Shown here: one piece after another, positions 14,921-22,726 of the stretch
Layout of the letters: the number at the start of each line of letters is the position of its first letter
Position numbering within the stretch: position 1 is the stretch's first letter
Origin: a bacterium
GTDB taxonomy: Bacteria > Bacillota > Clostridia > Lachnospirales > Lachnospiraceae
Direction: 5' to 3'
Assembly (NCBI GenBank): GCA_004562765.1
Contig: SFRL01000062.1
Coordinates: 1 to 27,452, forward strand
DNA length: 27,452 nt
Notes under the pieces: model-generated
The model's input: the letters and a program-made list of their open reading frames with translations, nothing else
Told to the model about the DNA's origin: nothing
The model's database searches: none
Position numbers and translations under genes: made by a program

Positions 14921-16224
14921 GAGATAGTATACAAAAGAAGATCCGGTTGCCGAGAGTGGGAATGCGCATCGTAAAATCTGCCATTGCTGTTTTTCTGTGC
15001 TTTGTATTTTATTCATTTTTTCGCTCGAATGGAATCATTTTTTATTCCCAGCTGGCGGCGATCTGGTGTATTCAGCCACAGTGGGAAAACACGAGATCAA
15101 AAGCGTTGCAGAGGACGGTCGGCACACTGACCGGCGCGGTGTTCGGTCTGTTTGTGCTTTTGATCGACAAACGTCTGATGAGGGCAGGGCTGGGCGGAGA
15201 GCTGATCTACGAACTGCTCGTTGCGCTGACGATCATTGCGGTTATCTACGTCACGCTGTTGCTGCATAAAAAGGATGCTTCGTATTTTTCGTGTGTGGTA
15301 TTTTTAAGCATCGTGGTAAATCATATCGGAGACGCAAATCCGTATGTATTTGTATTTAACCGTGTCATGGATACGATGATCGGAATCATCATCGGCATGC
15401 TGGTCAATACAGCACATCTTCCGCGCCGGAAGGAGCGGGACATCCTGTTTATATCGGGGATGGATGATGCACTGTTGGAAAGCGACCATCGACTCTCGCC
15501 TTACAGTATCGTGGAACTGAACCGGATGCTGGCAGACGGGGCAAATTTTACGGTGTCTACTATGCGTACGCCGGCTTCGCTGATCGAGCCGCTGCGGGGG
15601 ATCCATCTGAAACTTCCCGTCATCGCGATGGATGGTGCGGTCATGTATGACATGACAAAAAATGAATATCTGCACGCCTATGTGATCTCATCGGAAACAG
15701 CACAGAAGCTGCGGGCGTTTTTTGAGGGCTTCGAGGTCAATTATTTTATGAATCTGATCCTGGATAATATGCTTGTCATACAGTATCAGGAGCTGAAAAA
15801 CGAGGCGGAAACGGATATTTACAATAGGCTGCACACATCGCCGTATCGGAACTATACAACGATGGAACTTTTGCCGGAGGCACAATGTATCTATTTTATG
15901 ACCATTCAGCCAAGGGAACAGATCGACCGGATCTATGAGGAGTTCCAAAAAAGAGACGACTTCAAAAAACTGCGCATCAGCAGATACGATTCGGATGATT
16001 ATCCCGGCTATGCGTATATCAAGATCTACAATGAAAATGCGACGCGGGAAAATATGATCGCTTATCTCCGGCAGGAGACAGGACTGTCGCGCATTGTCAC
16101 ATTCGGAAGTATCGAAGGAAAATATGATATACTGGTGAAGGAATGTGATCACAACAAAGTGGTGAAGACCTTGAAGCGGATGTATGAGCCGTTATTATGG
16201 GAGCCCAAATTAAAGACAAAGTAA
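14917..16224 (+). CDS. FUSC/aromatic-acid-exporter-like membrane domain fused to a degenerate HAD domain
   Basis: A 435-residue two-part protein. Residues 1-168 hold about four to five hydrophobic helices and resemble the N-terminal membrane domain of FUSC/ArAE (DUF939) proteins, for example QLAAIWCIQPQWENTRSKA and TGAVFGLFVLLID. Residues about 174-430 resemble a Cof-type HAD phosphatase: FISGMDDALLESDHRLSP aligns with motif I, and FTVSTMRTPASL with motif II. The catalytic DxD of motif I reads G181-M-D183, so the nucleophile Asp is gone. The metal-binding FGD of motif IV reads FGS. The HAD part is therefore probably a binding or sensing domain. The start overlaps the epimerase stop (ATGA). 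Transport substrate is unknown. Confidence 0.78.
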   Translation: MRDSIQKKIRLPRVGMRIVKSAIAVFLCFVFYSFFRSNGIIFYSQLAAIWCIQPQWENTRSKALQRTVGTLTGAVFGLFVLLIDKRLMRAGLGGELIYELLVALTIIAVIYVTLLLHKKDASYFSCVVFLSIVVNHIGDANPYVFVFNRVMDTMIGIIIGMLVNTAHLPRRKERDILFISGMDDALLESDHRLSPYSIVELNRMLADGANFTVSTMRTPASLIEPLRGIHLKLPVIAMDGAVMYDMTKNEYLHAYVISSETAQKLRAFFEGFEVNYFMNLILDNMLVIQYQELKNEAETDIYNRLHTSPYRNYTTMELLPEAQCIYFMTIQPREQIDRIYEEFQKRDDFKKLRISRYDSDDYPGYAYIKIYNENATRENMIAYLRQETGLSRIVTFGSIEGKYDILVKECDHNKVVKTLKRMYEPLLWEPKLKTK

Positions 16225-16291
16225 GGGCTTAAAATTACATCTTGGGGGATTACAACGGATACAAAATAAAATGATCAAGGAGGAAAAAGAA

Positions 16292-16633
16292 ATGCCGTTT
16301 ATTGATTCAAAAATCACAGTACCGGTGACACCGGAAAAGAAGGAGAGCATCAAATCAAAGCTGGGACAGGCCATCAGCCTGCTGGGTAAAACAGAGACCT
16401 ATCTTATGGTCGGATTTGAGGACAACTATGATCTGTACCTGGGCGGAAACAAGCTGGAGAAGGGTGCCTTTGTGTCCGTCAGTCTGTACGGAAACGCTTC
16501 ATCATCTGCCTATGACCAGATGACCGGTGAGATCTGCAACATCCTGTCGGAGGAACTGGGCATTCCCGGAAGCAACGTCTATGTCACCTACCAGGGCATC
16601 AAGGACTGGGGCTGGAATGGAGGGAATTTTTAG
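16292..16633 (+). CDS. MIF-like tautomerase family protein
   Basis: A 113-residue protein of the macrophage migration inhibitory factor/phenylpyruvate tautomerase group. The start is placed at the ATG at 16292, preceded by AAGGAGG at 8 nt, so Pro follows the initiator Met; N-terminal Pro is the catalytic base of this superfamily after Met removal. A start at 16271 would bury it. Other matches are LGKTETYLMVGF, the segment GAFVSVSLYG, and WGWNGGNF at the C-terminus, like the terminal aromatic patch of MIF. A trimer is expected. Natural substrate is not known. A strong terminator follows at 16647. Confidence 0.85.
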   Translation: MPFIDSKITVPVTPEKKESIKSKLGQAISLLGKTETYLMVGFEDNYDLYLGGNKLEKGAFVSVSLYGNASSSAYDQMTGEICNILSEELGIPGSNVYVTYQGIKDWGWNGGNF

Positions 16634-16646
16634 CGAGTGGAATGAG

Positions 16647-16678
16647 AAAGGGCTTTCGCGGTTGCGAGGGCTCTTTTG
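16647..16678 (+). terminator. Intrinsic terminator after the tautomerase gene
   Basis: A long stem: AAAGGGCTTTCGC (16647-16659) pairs, with G-U pairs, with GCGAGGGCTCTTT (16664-16676) around GGTT, followed by further T. Confidence 0.85.
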
Positions 16679-17176
16679 CTTATGCATTCATACTCTGAAA
16701 ACTATTGTGAGGTGATCACTTCTTGCAATCCATAATGCCCCATGCTATACTCGAAACAAAGCAATCGATTATTTGCATAAGCAAACAGTCACTTTTCCAT
16801 AGTTAGGGCGGACAGCAATTGGGGAGCTGTCTGAATCGTATATCTTTATTCTATTCTATTTATTCCGGAAAATCTTGCTTTTACTTTCAAACTATTTAAT
16901 CAAAAGCAGGATTTGGGAAGGGGATTGCTTTAAAGATCAGATGCCTTTGAGCGGGAGACAGACGCACCAGAAATCGAACTGGTCTGCCATGTCTATCAAC
17001 AAAGATAAGAATACGGAATTTCTGGAAAAATGGTATCTGTTCAGAACAGGTCGCAGCGGAACCGCGTAGGTCTACACTCCGTTCCGGTCGGTGCTAAACG
17101 GACATCCACCGGATGTCTAGCACCCGTGAGAATATGATTCAGGAGTGAAAAAATCACATCGTCGAAGACGATTTTC
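16679..17176 (+). other. Mostly non-coding stretch with a promoter, hairpins and no recognised gene
   Basis: A good promoter (TTGCAA 16723-16728, 17-nt spacer, TATACT 16746-16751) faces right. GGACAGC (16810-16816) pairs with GCTGTCT (16826-16832). Near the right end a two-step dyad is seen: GGTGCTA (17090-17096) with TAGCACC (17118-17124), enclosing GACATCC (17101-17107) with GGATGTC (17111-17117). A further CGGAAC...GTTCCG dyad lies just to its left. A 64-codon reading frame at 16875-17069 has no ribosome site and no recognisable product. The dyads may mark the edge of a mobile or decayed element. Confidence 0.5.
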
Positions 17177-17647
17177 ATGGATTTTTTCATCGTGACTGTG
17201 AAGGTACTGAACAGTTACGAAAAATGCTCTACGCTGCGTGAGTATATGTATTTCGTGGATCCGGTGAGAGATTATCACGAGAAAAATCAATTCTCGAATT
17301 TGGAGGATGCAATCCATCAGGCGATTGAGCAGTGCATTAAGGAAAATGTCTTAAAGGATTTTTTGACTGAGAATCGGACGGAGGTAACGCACATGATGAC
17401 ATTGGATTTCACATTTGAACGGCGACTGGAATTACAACGTGAGGAAGCAATTGAAGAAGGGAAAAAAGAGGCACTATCTGGCTTGATTCGTAACAAGATG
17501 AATAACAATAAATCGTTGGAGCAGATTGCCGTTGATCTGGATGTACCTGTGGATCAGATCCGTCCGATATATGAAGAAATCGAAAAGGAACTTCAGAAGC
17601 AGGCTGATATCACAGGTTCTGAAGTTTCATGCAGGGGTGAATATTGA
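17177..17647 (+). pseudogene. Rpn-type PD-(D/E)XK nuclease/transposase remnant, C-terminal part
   Basis: The 156-residue frame corresponds to the C-terminal half of proteins annotated as Rpn family recombination-promoting nuclease or PD-(D/E)XK nuclease family transposase. Characteristic stretches are STLREYMYFVDPVRDY, the pattern AIEQCIKENVLKDFL, and ENRTEVTHMMTLDF, followed by a charged EEGKKEAL region and a short helical C-terminus. The N-terminal nuclease core with the D and ExK/ExQ catalytic residues is missing. There is no convincing ribosome site before the ATG, and the coding similarity starts abruptly. I read it as a truncated relic in a mobile-element-rich stretch rather than a working gene. 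Confidence 0.72.
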
Positions 17648-17712
17648 CATTACTGGCACCGTTATTCGCGGCGCTAGAATATTTATTCGAAAAAACGTAG
17701 AGAGGTATATTA

Positions 17713-18180
17713 GTGGAAGAAATATACAAATACCTTTGTTCGACTGAGATTTGCATAGAAAAAGTTCGGGCAGGATTAACGCATACGACTGCAGAATTGT
17801 ATGAAATCATCGGAAGGAGTGTTTCTACGTCAATTCAAAGGATTGTTAGAAACACATTCTTCTCTGTAAATTATTATTTTCAAGATGATAAGATGGTGAT
17901 TTGTTTTTTTGACCAATTGGATCCGGAAGAGATAACTGATTTTGTGTTGACCCAAAAAGAACTGAAAACAGATTATCAATATGTATACGAGTTGGTTTGT
18001 AGAATCCAGCAGAAGGTGATAAATCAGTTCTATAAAGAATTGGATAATTACAAAAAAAATAATAATATGGATATCTTTATTTCAAAAAGTAGACCGTTGT
18101 CGAGTAAAGAACAAAGACAATTATTAATGGCTTTAAAAAAAAGAGTGGAAGATCCTTACAAGAGAATTCGGCGGTCATGA
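17713..18180 (+). CDS. Hypothetical protein, AT-rich orphan
   Basis: A 155-residue frame beginning with GTG at 17713, preceded by GAGAGG at 7 nt, which is why I accept it. I do not recognise the protein. It has no signal peptide and no clear membrane segment; it is mixed alpha/beta-looking, with aromatic patches (FFSVNYYF) and a Lys/Arg-rich C-terminus (ALKKRVEDPYKRIRR). Base composition is clearly more AT-rich than the flanking metabolic genes, which suggests horizontal origin. It sits between an Rpn relic and a copy of the dispersed repeat. A 12-bp palindrome (TCATGATCATGA, 18175-18186) overlaps its end. It could be a truncated member of a longer family. Confidence 0.5.
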   Translation: MEEIYKYLCSTEICIEKVRAGLTHTTAELYEIIGRSVSTSIQRIVRNTFFSVNYYFQDDKMVICFFDQLDPEEITDFVLTQKELKTDYQYVYELVCRIQQKVINQFYKELDNYKKNNNMDIFISKSRPLSSKEQRQLLMALKKRVEDPYKRIRRS

Positions 18181-18190
18181 TCATGATCTC

Positions 18191-18232
18191 AGGGACGTTC
18201 CTTTTGTCCCGCCCATCGCCCATTGCCACGGT
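18191..18232 (+). repeat. Dispersed repeat, copy 3 (longer form)
   Basis: GGGACGTTCCTTTTG is shared with copies 1 and 2. Here about 19 extra bases (TCCCGCCCATCGCCCATTG) lie before CCACG. GGGAC and GTCCC can pair, making a small hairpin. Copies 1 and 2 look like this form with those bases deleted. Confidence 0.65.
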
Positions 18233-18601
18233 TATCTTAACTTCCAAGATATTTACGTCTCGTGTCATGGTCTGAAAAAAGAGGGGATGAATATTTCTCC
18301 GGAAGCGGTCATGAAAACAAAAACAACTTGCATAACCGGTCTGTCCGTGTTACACTCAGACCAAAGCATAAGAATCTAACACATGTATTGCAGAGGCTGT
18401 AGCTATTACATACAATAAATGATAATAATCGCAAAACTTCTGCTTCTTTTAACAAGATACTAACACCGGTATCATCTAAATGTCATAGGATCATGCTTTT
18501 AATTTCCAATTATAAAAATTAATAAGCAGGATCAGGATGACAGAGGGAAGAATCTATATTTGGGTGCCGAAGTCTTCTGATTCTGTGGAACAGGAGGTAC
18601 G
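18233..18601 (+). other. Non-coding stretch upstream of the Rpn nuclease gene, with a long imperfect hairpin
   Basis: No gene is seen. GGTCTG (18338-18343) and CAGACC (18357-18362) form a small dyad. At 18481-18542 a long imperfect hairpin is formed: TGTCAT at the left pairs with ATGACA at the right, and inner segments GAT, TGCTT and TTAATTT pair with their counterparts, giving about 22 pairs around an AT-rich loop. It ends about 60 nt before the nuclease gene and may be a leader structure or the end of a small mobile element. Confidence 0.5.
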
Positions 18602-19462
18602 ATGGATATTATTTCACCAAAGATGGATTTTGCATTCCGGGAGCTTATGGAGGATGATGAAGTAAGGCGCTATTTTATCTGTGATGCGCTGAACATGTCA
18701 GTAGAACAGGTCAAAGAGACAAGGCTTGGTAATCCGTTCTTAAGGAGACGGCACAGGAAGATGAAGCTGGGGATTCTGGATGTAAAAGTATTCCTGCAAG
18801 ACGGTACACGGATCAATCTGGAGATGCAGCTGAGGCGGCAGAAGTTCTGGGAGAAACGTTCCCTGTATTATCTTGCGAAAATGTACGCGGATATTCTGTT
18901 TATGGGGGAGCATTTTGACCGTTTGAGAAGGTGTGTTGCGATCAGTATTCTTGATTTTAACCTGACGGAGGATGACCGGTATCATTCAGTATATCGCATG
19001 CGGGACGAGATGGGAAAGGACTACTCAGATCTGTTGGAACTGCATATCATAGAGTTGCGAAAAACATTAAATGGAAAGAGCAGAATGGATGACTGGATCC
19101 GGTTGTTTAACGCGGAAACGGAGGAGGATTTGCATATGATCAAGACAAAGAACGTAGGAGTTCAGAGAGCAAAATATGTCATACAGGAGATGAGCCTGAC
19201 GGAAGCAATGCGGGATGCGTTTGAAGCCTACCGCAAGAGAAAGATGGACAGGAAGTCTGAGGATGCATATGTGTATGACCAGGGAAAAGCAGCCGGAGAG
19301 CAGATTGGAATAGAACAAGGAATAGAGCGTGGAAAACAGGCAGAAATCTTTTCGTCCGTACAGGATGGCGACTATAGTATTGAGCGCGGTGCACAGAAAA
19401 TGGGTATATCGGTTGATGAATTCAGAAAATGTATGGAAGAAGCCGGATATACGATGAAGTGA
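18602..19462 (+). CDS. Rpn family recombination-promoting nuclease/putative transposase (PD-(D/E)XK)
   Basis: A full-length 286-residue member of the Rpn/PDDEXK_2 family, DNA nucleases linked to recombination and abundant in Lachnospiraceae. The N-terminus ISPKMDFAFRELMED is diagnostic. The nuclease core shows GILDVKVFLQDGTRINLEMQ, supplying the catalytic Asp and the E-x-Q form of the motif, followed by RRQKFWEKRSLYYLAKMYA. The middle helical region is typical (ELHIIELRKT, then WIRLFNAETEEDL). The C-terminus is a charged Gly/Glu helix (GIEQGIERGK) and a short HTH-like tail (GAQKMGISVDEFRK). The ATG follows GGAGG at 7 nt. It is transcribed toward the minus-strand operon. Confidence 0.88.
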   Translation: MDIISPKMDFAFRELMEDDEVRRYFICDALNMSVEQVKETRLGNPFLRRRHRKMKLGILDVKVFLQDGTRINLEMQLRRQKFWEKRSLYYLAKMYADILFMGEHFDRLRRCVAISILDFNLTEDDRYHSVYRMRDEMGKDYSDLLELHIIELRKTLNGKSRMDDWIRLFNAETEEDLHMIKTKNVGVQRAKYVIQEMSLTEAMRDAFEAYRKRKMDRKSEDAYVYDQGKAAGEQIGIEQGIERGKQAEIFSSVQDGDYSIERGAQKMGISVDEFRKCMEEAGYTMK

Positions 19463-19467
19463 TTCCC

Positions 19468-19544
19468 GGGATGTTCTTTTTGACCTCGGCATCCTGTCTC
19501 ATAGGCTGATACCACAGGTTCTGTTATTTCTGGTAAGACAGGAT
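19468..19544. repeat. Degenerate copy 4 of the dispersed repeat, then an inverted repeat
   Basis: GGGATGTTCTTTTTGACC (from 19468) resembles the dispersed repeat core with a few changes. Immediately after, ATCCTGTCT (19491-19499) is complementary to AGACAGGAT (19536-19544), and TACCA (19510-19514) to TGGTA (19531-19535). This makes a branched or bulged hairpin between two convergent genes that could end transcription from either side. Confidence 0.55.
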
Positions 19545-19568
19545 TTTGATATTCACCGGCGCTGTGTT

Positions 19569-21419
19569 TCACGGCGCCACTTCTTTATTCTCCATATAGA
19601 ACACCTTACCTTTGGCACGAAACGGAAGCTTGTTTCCGTTTGGTATGAGGTAGGCGTGTTCTCTTTTGATTTTTAGGTCGTTTTCGATATATCCGTCCGT
19701 AATGATCAGGATCGGCCCGGTGGGCGGGAAGTCTTTGGCGCGTTCCAATGTATCTACGCCGGGCTGCAGGATGGTTCCACCGCGTCCGGTGATCTCTACC
19801 CGTCCGGCCAGGTCTTCCGGTGCCAGATATCCGGCATCCGTTGCCTCTGCATCGCAGAAGATGAGCCTTACAAAAGGTACTTCTTTGGCGGCTGCGTAGC
19901 TGGCGATGGCGCCCAGCGCCAGTCCGATCTGGGCGGAGCACATGGATCCGGAGGTGTCTAATACCACGCCGAAGGTTCTGCTTTCCGTATCCTTTTCCTG
20001 TAGTGCGTAGCTGGGTCTTGGAATGTCCGGCGTGGAGCCCTGCCGTCTGCTGGGTCTGGCGTAGGTGCGGTGTTTTTCCAGGGGTGGAAACTGCGCATCG
20101 AACCATATACCTAACTGCACATCCCATGGGATGGGCGGCATGGACAGTGCCCGGATCTCTTCCACCAGCCCCGCCGGGAGATAGCCCCTTTCATGGGTGA
20201 TGTGATAATCCAGTCCTTCCCGAAGAGAGTTTTTGAAAAATTCATCCAGGGTAACGCCTTTTTCCATTCCCTCAAAATGGGGCCCGTTGTTTCCGAACAG
20301 GTCACCATGGCCGTAGCCTCGGAAGGTCGCGTGCTTCTTGAACCTGCGCATTTCTTTGACGATGGTGTCGTAGATCGCTTCAGCTGACTGGTTGTGCAGT
20401 GTCTCATCATAGAGAAGTCCTTCCCCAGGCATTTCGCCGATCTTCATTTCATGGAGCCAGTCGTTGATCACATAGTCACAGGCGACGTTCCACAGATAGT
20501 GATCGCGTCCCTGACAGCGTTCGTGGTGACAGAGACCAGCGTGGAGATACTCATGCGCCAGCACGAATTTCAATTCCTCCTGCGTCAGTCCACAGGATGG
20601 GTTCGCATAGATCTCGCCGTGAACCGCATCTACGGCTGCGATATGGATTTCATACCGGTGGCACAGATCCACATCTTCGATGACCCGGAATGAGGATGCC
20701 AGACCGCCCAAAAGCGGATAATGTGCTAAAAACCATGCGGCTGCCCGGGTGACGACTGTGTCTGTTTTCTTTGACAGATCATGACCGCCTACGTCGGACA
20801 CGGCTTTTTTGATCGAATGTGTGATGGCATTTGTAAAATCCTGAACATACTCGTTTTTGGTGCCGGTCTTATATACGATCGGAGCGTTGACACCGATCAT
20901 GTCTGTGTGTTCCTCTGAATTGCAGCCATAGGTCTGCGCTGGTTCGGTGCCTTCTGACTGGAGCAGATAGTCGTAAATTTTCTTTTCGTCGTTTAATTTG
21001 ATCTTATATTCCTTGGCCGGATCCGGGAAAATGGAAGCTCCGAATCCTACATCTGCCAGAAATCTGGCGATATAAATGTCGCATGCTTTGCTCCATACGG
21101 CGGAATGGATGGTTTCGGCAGCAGGCATTTTTTCTTTGTCAAAGTGCCCGAAGGCAAGGTGCAAAAGGCTGTGTGCCAGTACGTATGCCCATTCTTGTGG
21201 ACTCAAATCTGCGGAGATATTCACATATATATCACCGTTTTTCGTGACGCAGGAGATGCTGTTTTTCTCACTTAAATGAGAGGTTTTGGCGGAGATCGTT
21301 CCGCGCAGTTGCGAGAAGAGCGGATGTTCCCGGAGGATTTCATATCCGGCGTATAAGCTGTTTAATCCTTTGGGCATATCCTCATCTTTACTATAATATT
21401 TTCTTCGTAAATATGCCAT
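19569..21419 (-). CDS. VWA-containing putative metallopeptidase with tandem peptidase-like domains (DUF2201-like)
   Basis: A 616-residue protein. Residues about 1-130 and 225-330 look like two copies of one metallopeptidase-like domain. The second has HEYLH at 289-293 (HExxH zinc site) and a downstream NVACDYVIN Asp. The first has HSLLH at 83-87 with the catalytic Glu replaced by Ser, followed by KACDIYI. The C-terminal VWA domain carries the MIDAS motif DTSGSM. It is the last gene of the rtcB operon, 37 nt after the MoxR gene, the usual ATPase partner of VWA proteins. The ATG at 21419 is preferred over a GTG at 21440 because AGAGGT lies upstream. Peptidase activity is unproven. Confidence 0.83.
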   Translation of the reverse strand: MAYLRRKYYSKDEDMPKGLNSLYAGYEILREHPLFSQLRGTISAKTSHLSEKNSISCVTKNGDIYVNISADLSPQEWAYVLAHSLLHLAFGHFDKEKMPAAETIHSAVWSKACDIYIARFLADVGFGASIFPDPAKEYKIKLNDEKKIYDYLLQSEGTEPAQTYGCNSEEHTDMIGVNAPIVYKTGTKNEYVQDFTNAITHSIKKAVSDVGGHDLSKKTDTVVTRAAAWFLAHYPLLGGLASSFRVIEDVDLCHRYEIHIAAVDAVHGEIYANPSCGLTQEELKFVLAHEYLHAGLCHHERCQGRDHYLWNVACDYVINDWLHEMKIGEMPGEGLLYDETLHNQSAEAIYDTIVKEMRRFKKHATFRGYGHGDLFGNNGPHFEGMEKGVTLDEFFKNSLREGLDYHITHERGYLPAGLVEEIRALSMPPIPWDVQLGIWFDAQFPPLEKHRTYARPSRRQGSTPDIPRPSYALQEKDTESRTFGVVLDTSGSMCSAQIGLALGAIASYAAAKEVPFVRLIFCDAEATDAGYLAPEDLAGRVEITGRGGTILQPGVDTLERAKDFPPTGPILIITDGYIENDLKIKREHAYLIPNGNKLPFRAKGKVFYMENKEVAP

Positions 21420-21456
21420 GGTTGTTACCTCTGACTGCACAGGGCGTGCAGTGGTG

Positions 21457-22518
21457 CTATTTTTGGTTTACCAGTCGAGGAAGATCGCGGATCACTTCTA
21501 CCATGAACCAGTCCGGGAGTGCGTGGGTATCGTCTGATGCCACCACCATCTGCGCGATCTCAAAGTTGATGGTGGACAGTTCCTTCAGCATGCTTTTTGC
21601 CCGGTACACAAAGGAGAGCATGTTGCCGGAAATGTCCTGTTTGCTCTTAGGAAGCTCAGTGACGAGCTTGGCGCGGAAGGACTGGGCCAGGAAGTAAAGG
21701 ATGTCCCGGTCTTCCGGTTTTGCCGGCCACTTGGCGTTTTCAGCGATGATATCGTCTAACTGATGATCGTTTTTCAGGTTTTTCGTGTATGCCAAAAACA
21801 TGCCGGCGTGGGATGGTGTCAGGCAGGCGTAGGACAGCATCTTTAAAGTCTCGTTTGCTACTTCTCTTTTTCCGGTACCGTATTCGGTCAGGGCATCACT
21901 GAGCATGTGCCATGACCGGGGCGTGGAAAAGGGTTCTTCGGTTTTGGGCGGTTCGGAGAACAGGTGATCCGGTCTCTGGATGATGTAATCGATCACCCAG
22001 GGATGCAGGCTGTTCTGCTGTGCCCATTTGATCCACTGTCTTGCATCCGCCTTCATCTGCACATGAAACATGCGGTTGATGAGCGCGGAGGACATGGTTT
22101 TTACGATGGCGGAGTCCTGTGCCCGGTTTCCGGCTCCCACGACAATGCTTCCCTCGGGAAGATGGTACTCGCCAATGCGCCGCTCGTGAATGAGAGAGTA
22201 GAAGGCCTTCTGCACTTCCTGAGAACAGGCATTGAGCTCATCCAGAAAGAGCACATAGGGCTCTTTTCTGGCGATCATCTTGGGTGGGAGAAATTCGGAG
22301 GTGTCATCGTTGATCTGGGGGATTCCGATGATGTCCTCTGGTGCCAGCTGGCTTCCGAGTAATGATACACAGGGCAGGCCGATTTCTTTTGCAAATTGCT
22401 CCACCAGTGCGGATTTTCCGATGCCCGGTGCGCCCCAGATGAAAACGGGTCTGCTGGGGGCGACATTCAGCAGTATTTCAAGCAGGTCATTCTGTGTGAC
22501 CGTGATCGGCAGATTCAT
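21457..22518 (-). CDS. MoxR-type AAA+ ATPase
   Basis: A 353-residue AAA+ ATPase of the MoxR class, which work as chaperone-like machines with VWA proteins. Walker A is GAPGIGKS (residues 29-36), Walker B is LFLDELN (90-96), the sensor-1-like segment is VVGAGNRA, and an Arg-finger region (SSALINRMFHV) follows. The second half is helical and begins with RQWIKWAQQN. Its start codon overlaps the stop of the preceding small gene as ATGA, showing translational coupling. The VWA/metallopeptidase gene follows. The substrate it remodels is unknown; the operon suggests something connected to RtcB or RNA repair. Confidence 0.9.
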   Translation of the reverse strand: MNLPITVTQNDLLEILLNVAPSRPVFIWGAPGIGKSALVEQFAKEIGLPCVSLLGSQLAPEDIIGIPQINDDTSEFLPPKMIARKEPYVLFLDELNACSQEVQKAFYSLIHERRIGEYHLPEGSIVVGAGNRAQDSAIVKTMSSALINRMFHVQMKADARQWIKWAQQNSLHPWVIDYIIQRPDHLFSEPPKTEEPFSTPRSWHMLSDALTEYGTGKREVANETLKMLSYACLTPSHAGMFLAYTKNLKNDHQLDDIIAENAKWPAKPEDRDILYFLAQSFRAKLVTELPKSKQDISGNMLSFVYRAKSMLKELSTINFEIAQMVVASDDTHALPDWFMVEVIRDLPRLVNQK

Positions 22519-22721
22519 ACATACTCCTTTCTTGCCCGGGCGGCGTCGTTTTTGCGTTGTTTTTCGTTATACTGTTTTTTCTTGTTCAAATGCCGCACGC
22601 GTGCCCGGGGATAGTACTTGTCGCAGTGCTGGCAGTAGCCTTTGTGCTCGGCGGCGCGTCCTTTGGTGCACGCACCGTAGCTTTGGTAATATTTACAGGG
22701 TGTTTCTCTATATTTGCTCAT
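22515..22721 (-). CDS. Small four-Cys, lysine/arginine-rich protein (possible zinc knuckle)
   Basis: A 68-residue protein that is easily missed. Cys9, Cys18, Cys30 and Cys33 (C-x8-C-x11-C-x2-C), with His26 and His32 near the last pair, suggest a small zinc-binding fold. The C-terminal half is strongly basic and helical (RHLNKKKQYNEKQRKN), as in RNA-binding tails. The ATG at 22721 has GAGGT 7 nt upstream. It begins 5 nt after rtcB and overlaps the MoxR start by 4 nt, so it is an integral operon member. I do not recognise the family. A role as an RNA-binding or adaptor subunit linking RtcB to the ATPase is an inference from the context only. Confidence 0.8.
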   Translation of the reverse strand: MSKYRETPCKYYQSYGACTKGRAAEHKGYCQHCDKYYPRARVRHLNKKKQYNEKQRKNDAARARKEYV

Positions 22722-22726
22722 AGTGT

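Noticed and set aside
16875..17069. Small 64-codon frame in the gap after the tautomerase gene.
   Set aside because: No ribosome site, no recognisable motif, and its end runs into a set of dyads. Probably non-coding.
18175..18186. 12-bp palindrome TCATGATCATGA at the end of the orphan gene.
   Set aside because: Single occurrence and short; no partner gene or repeat. It may be chance.
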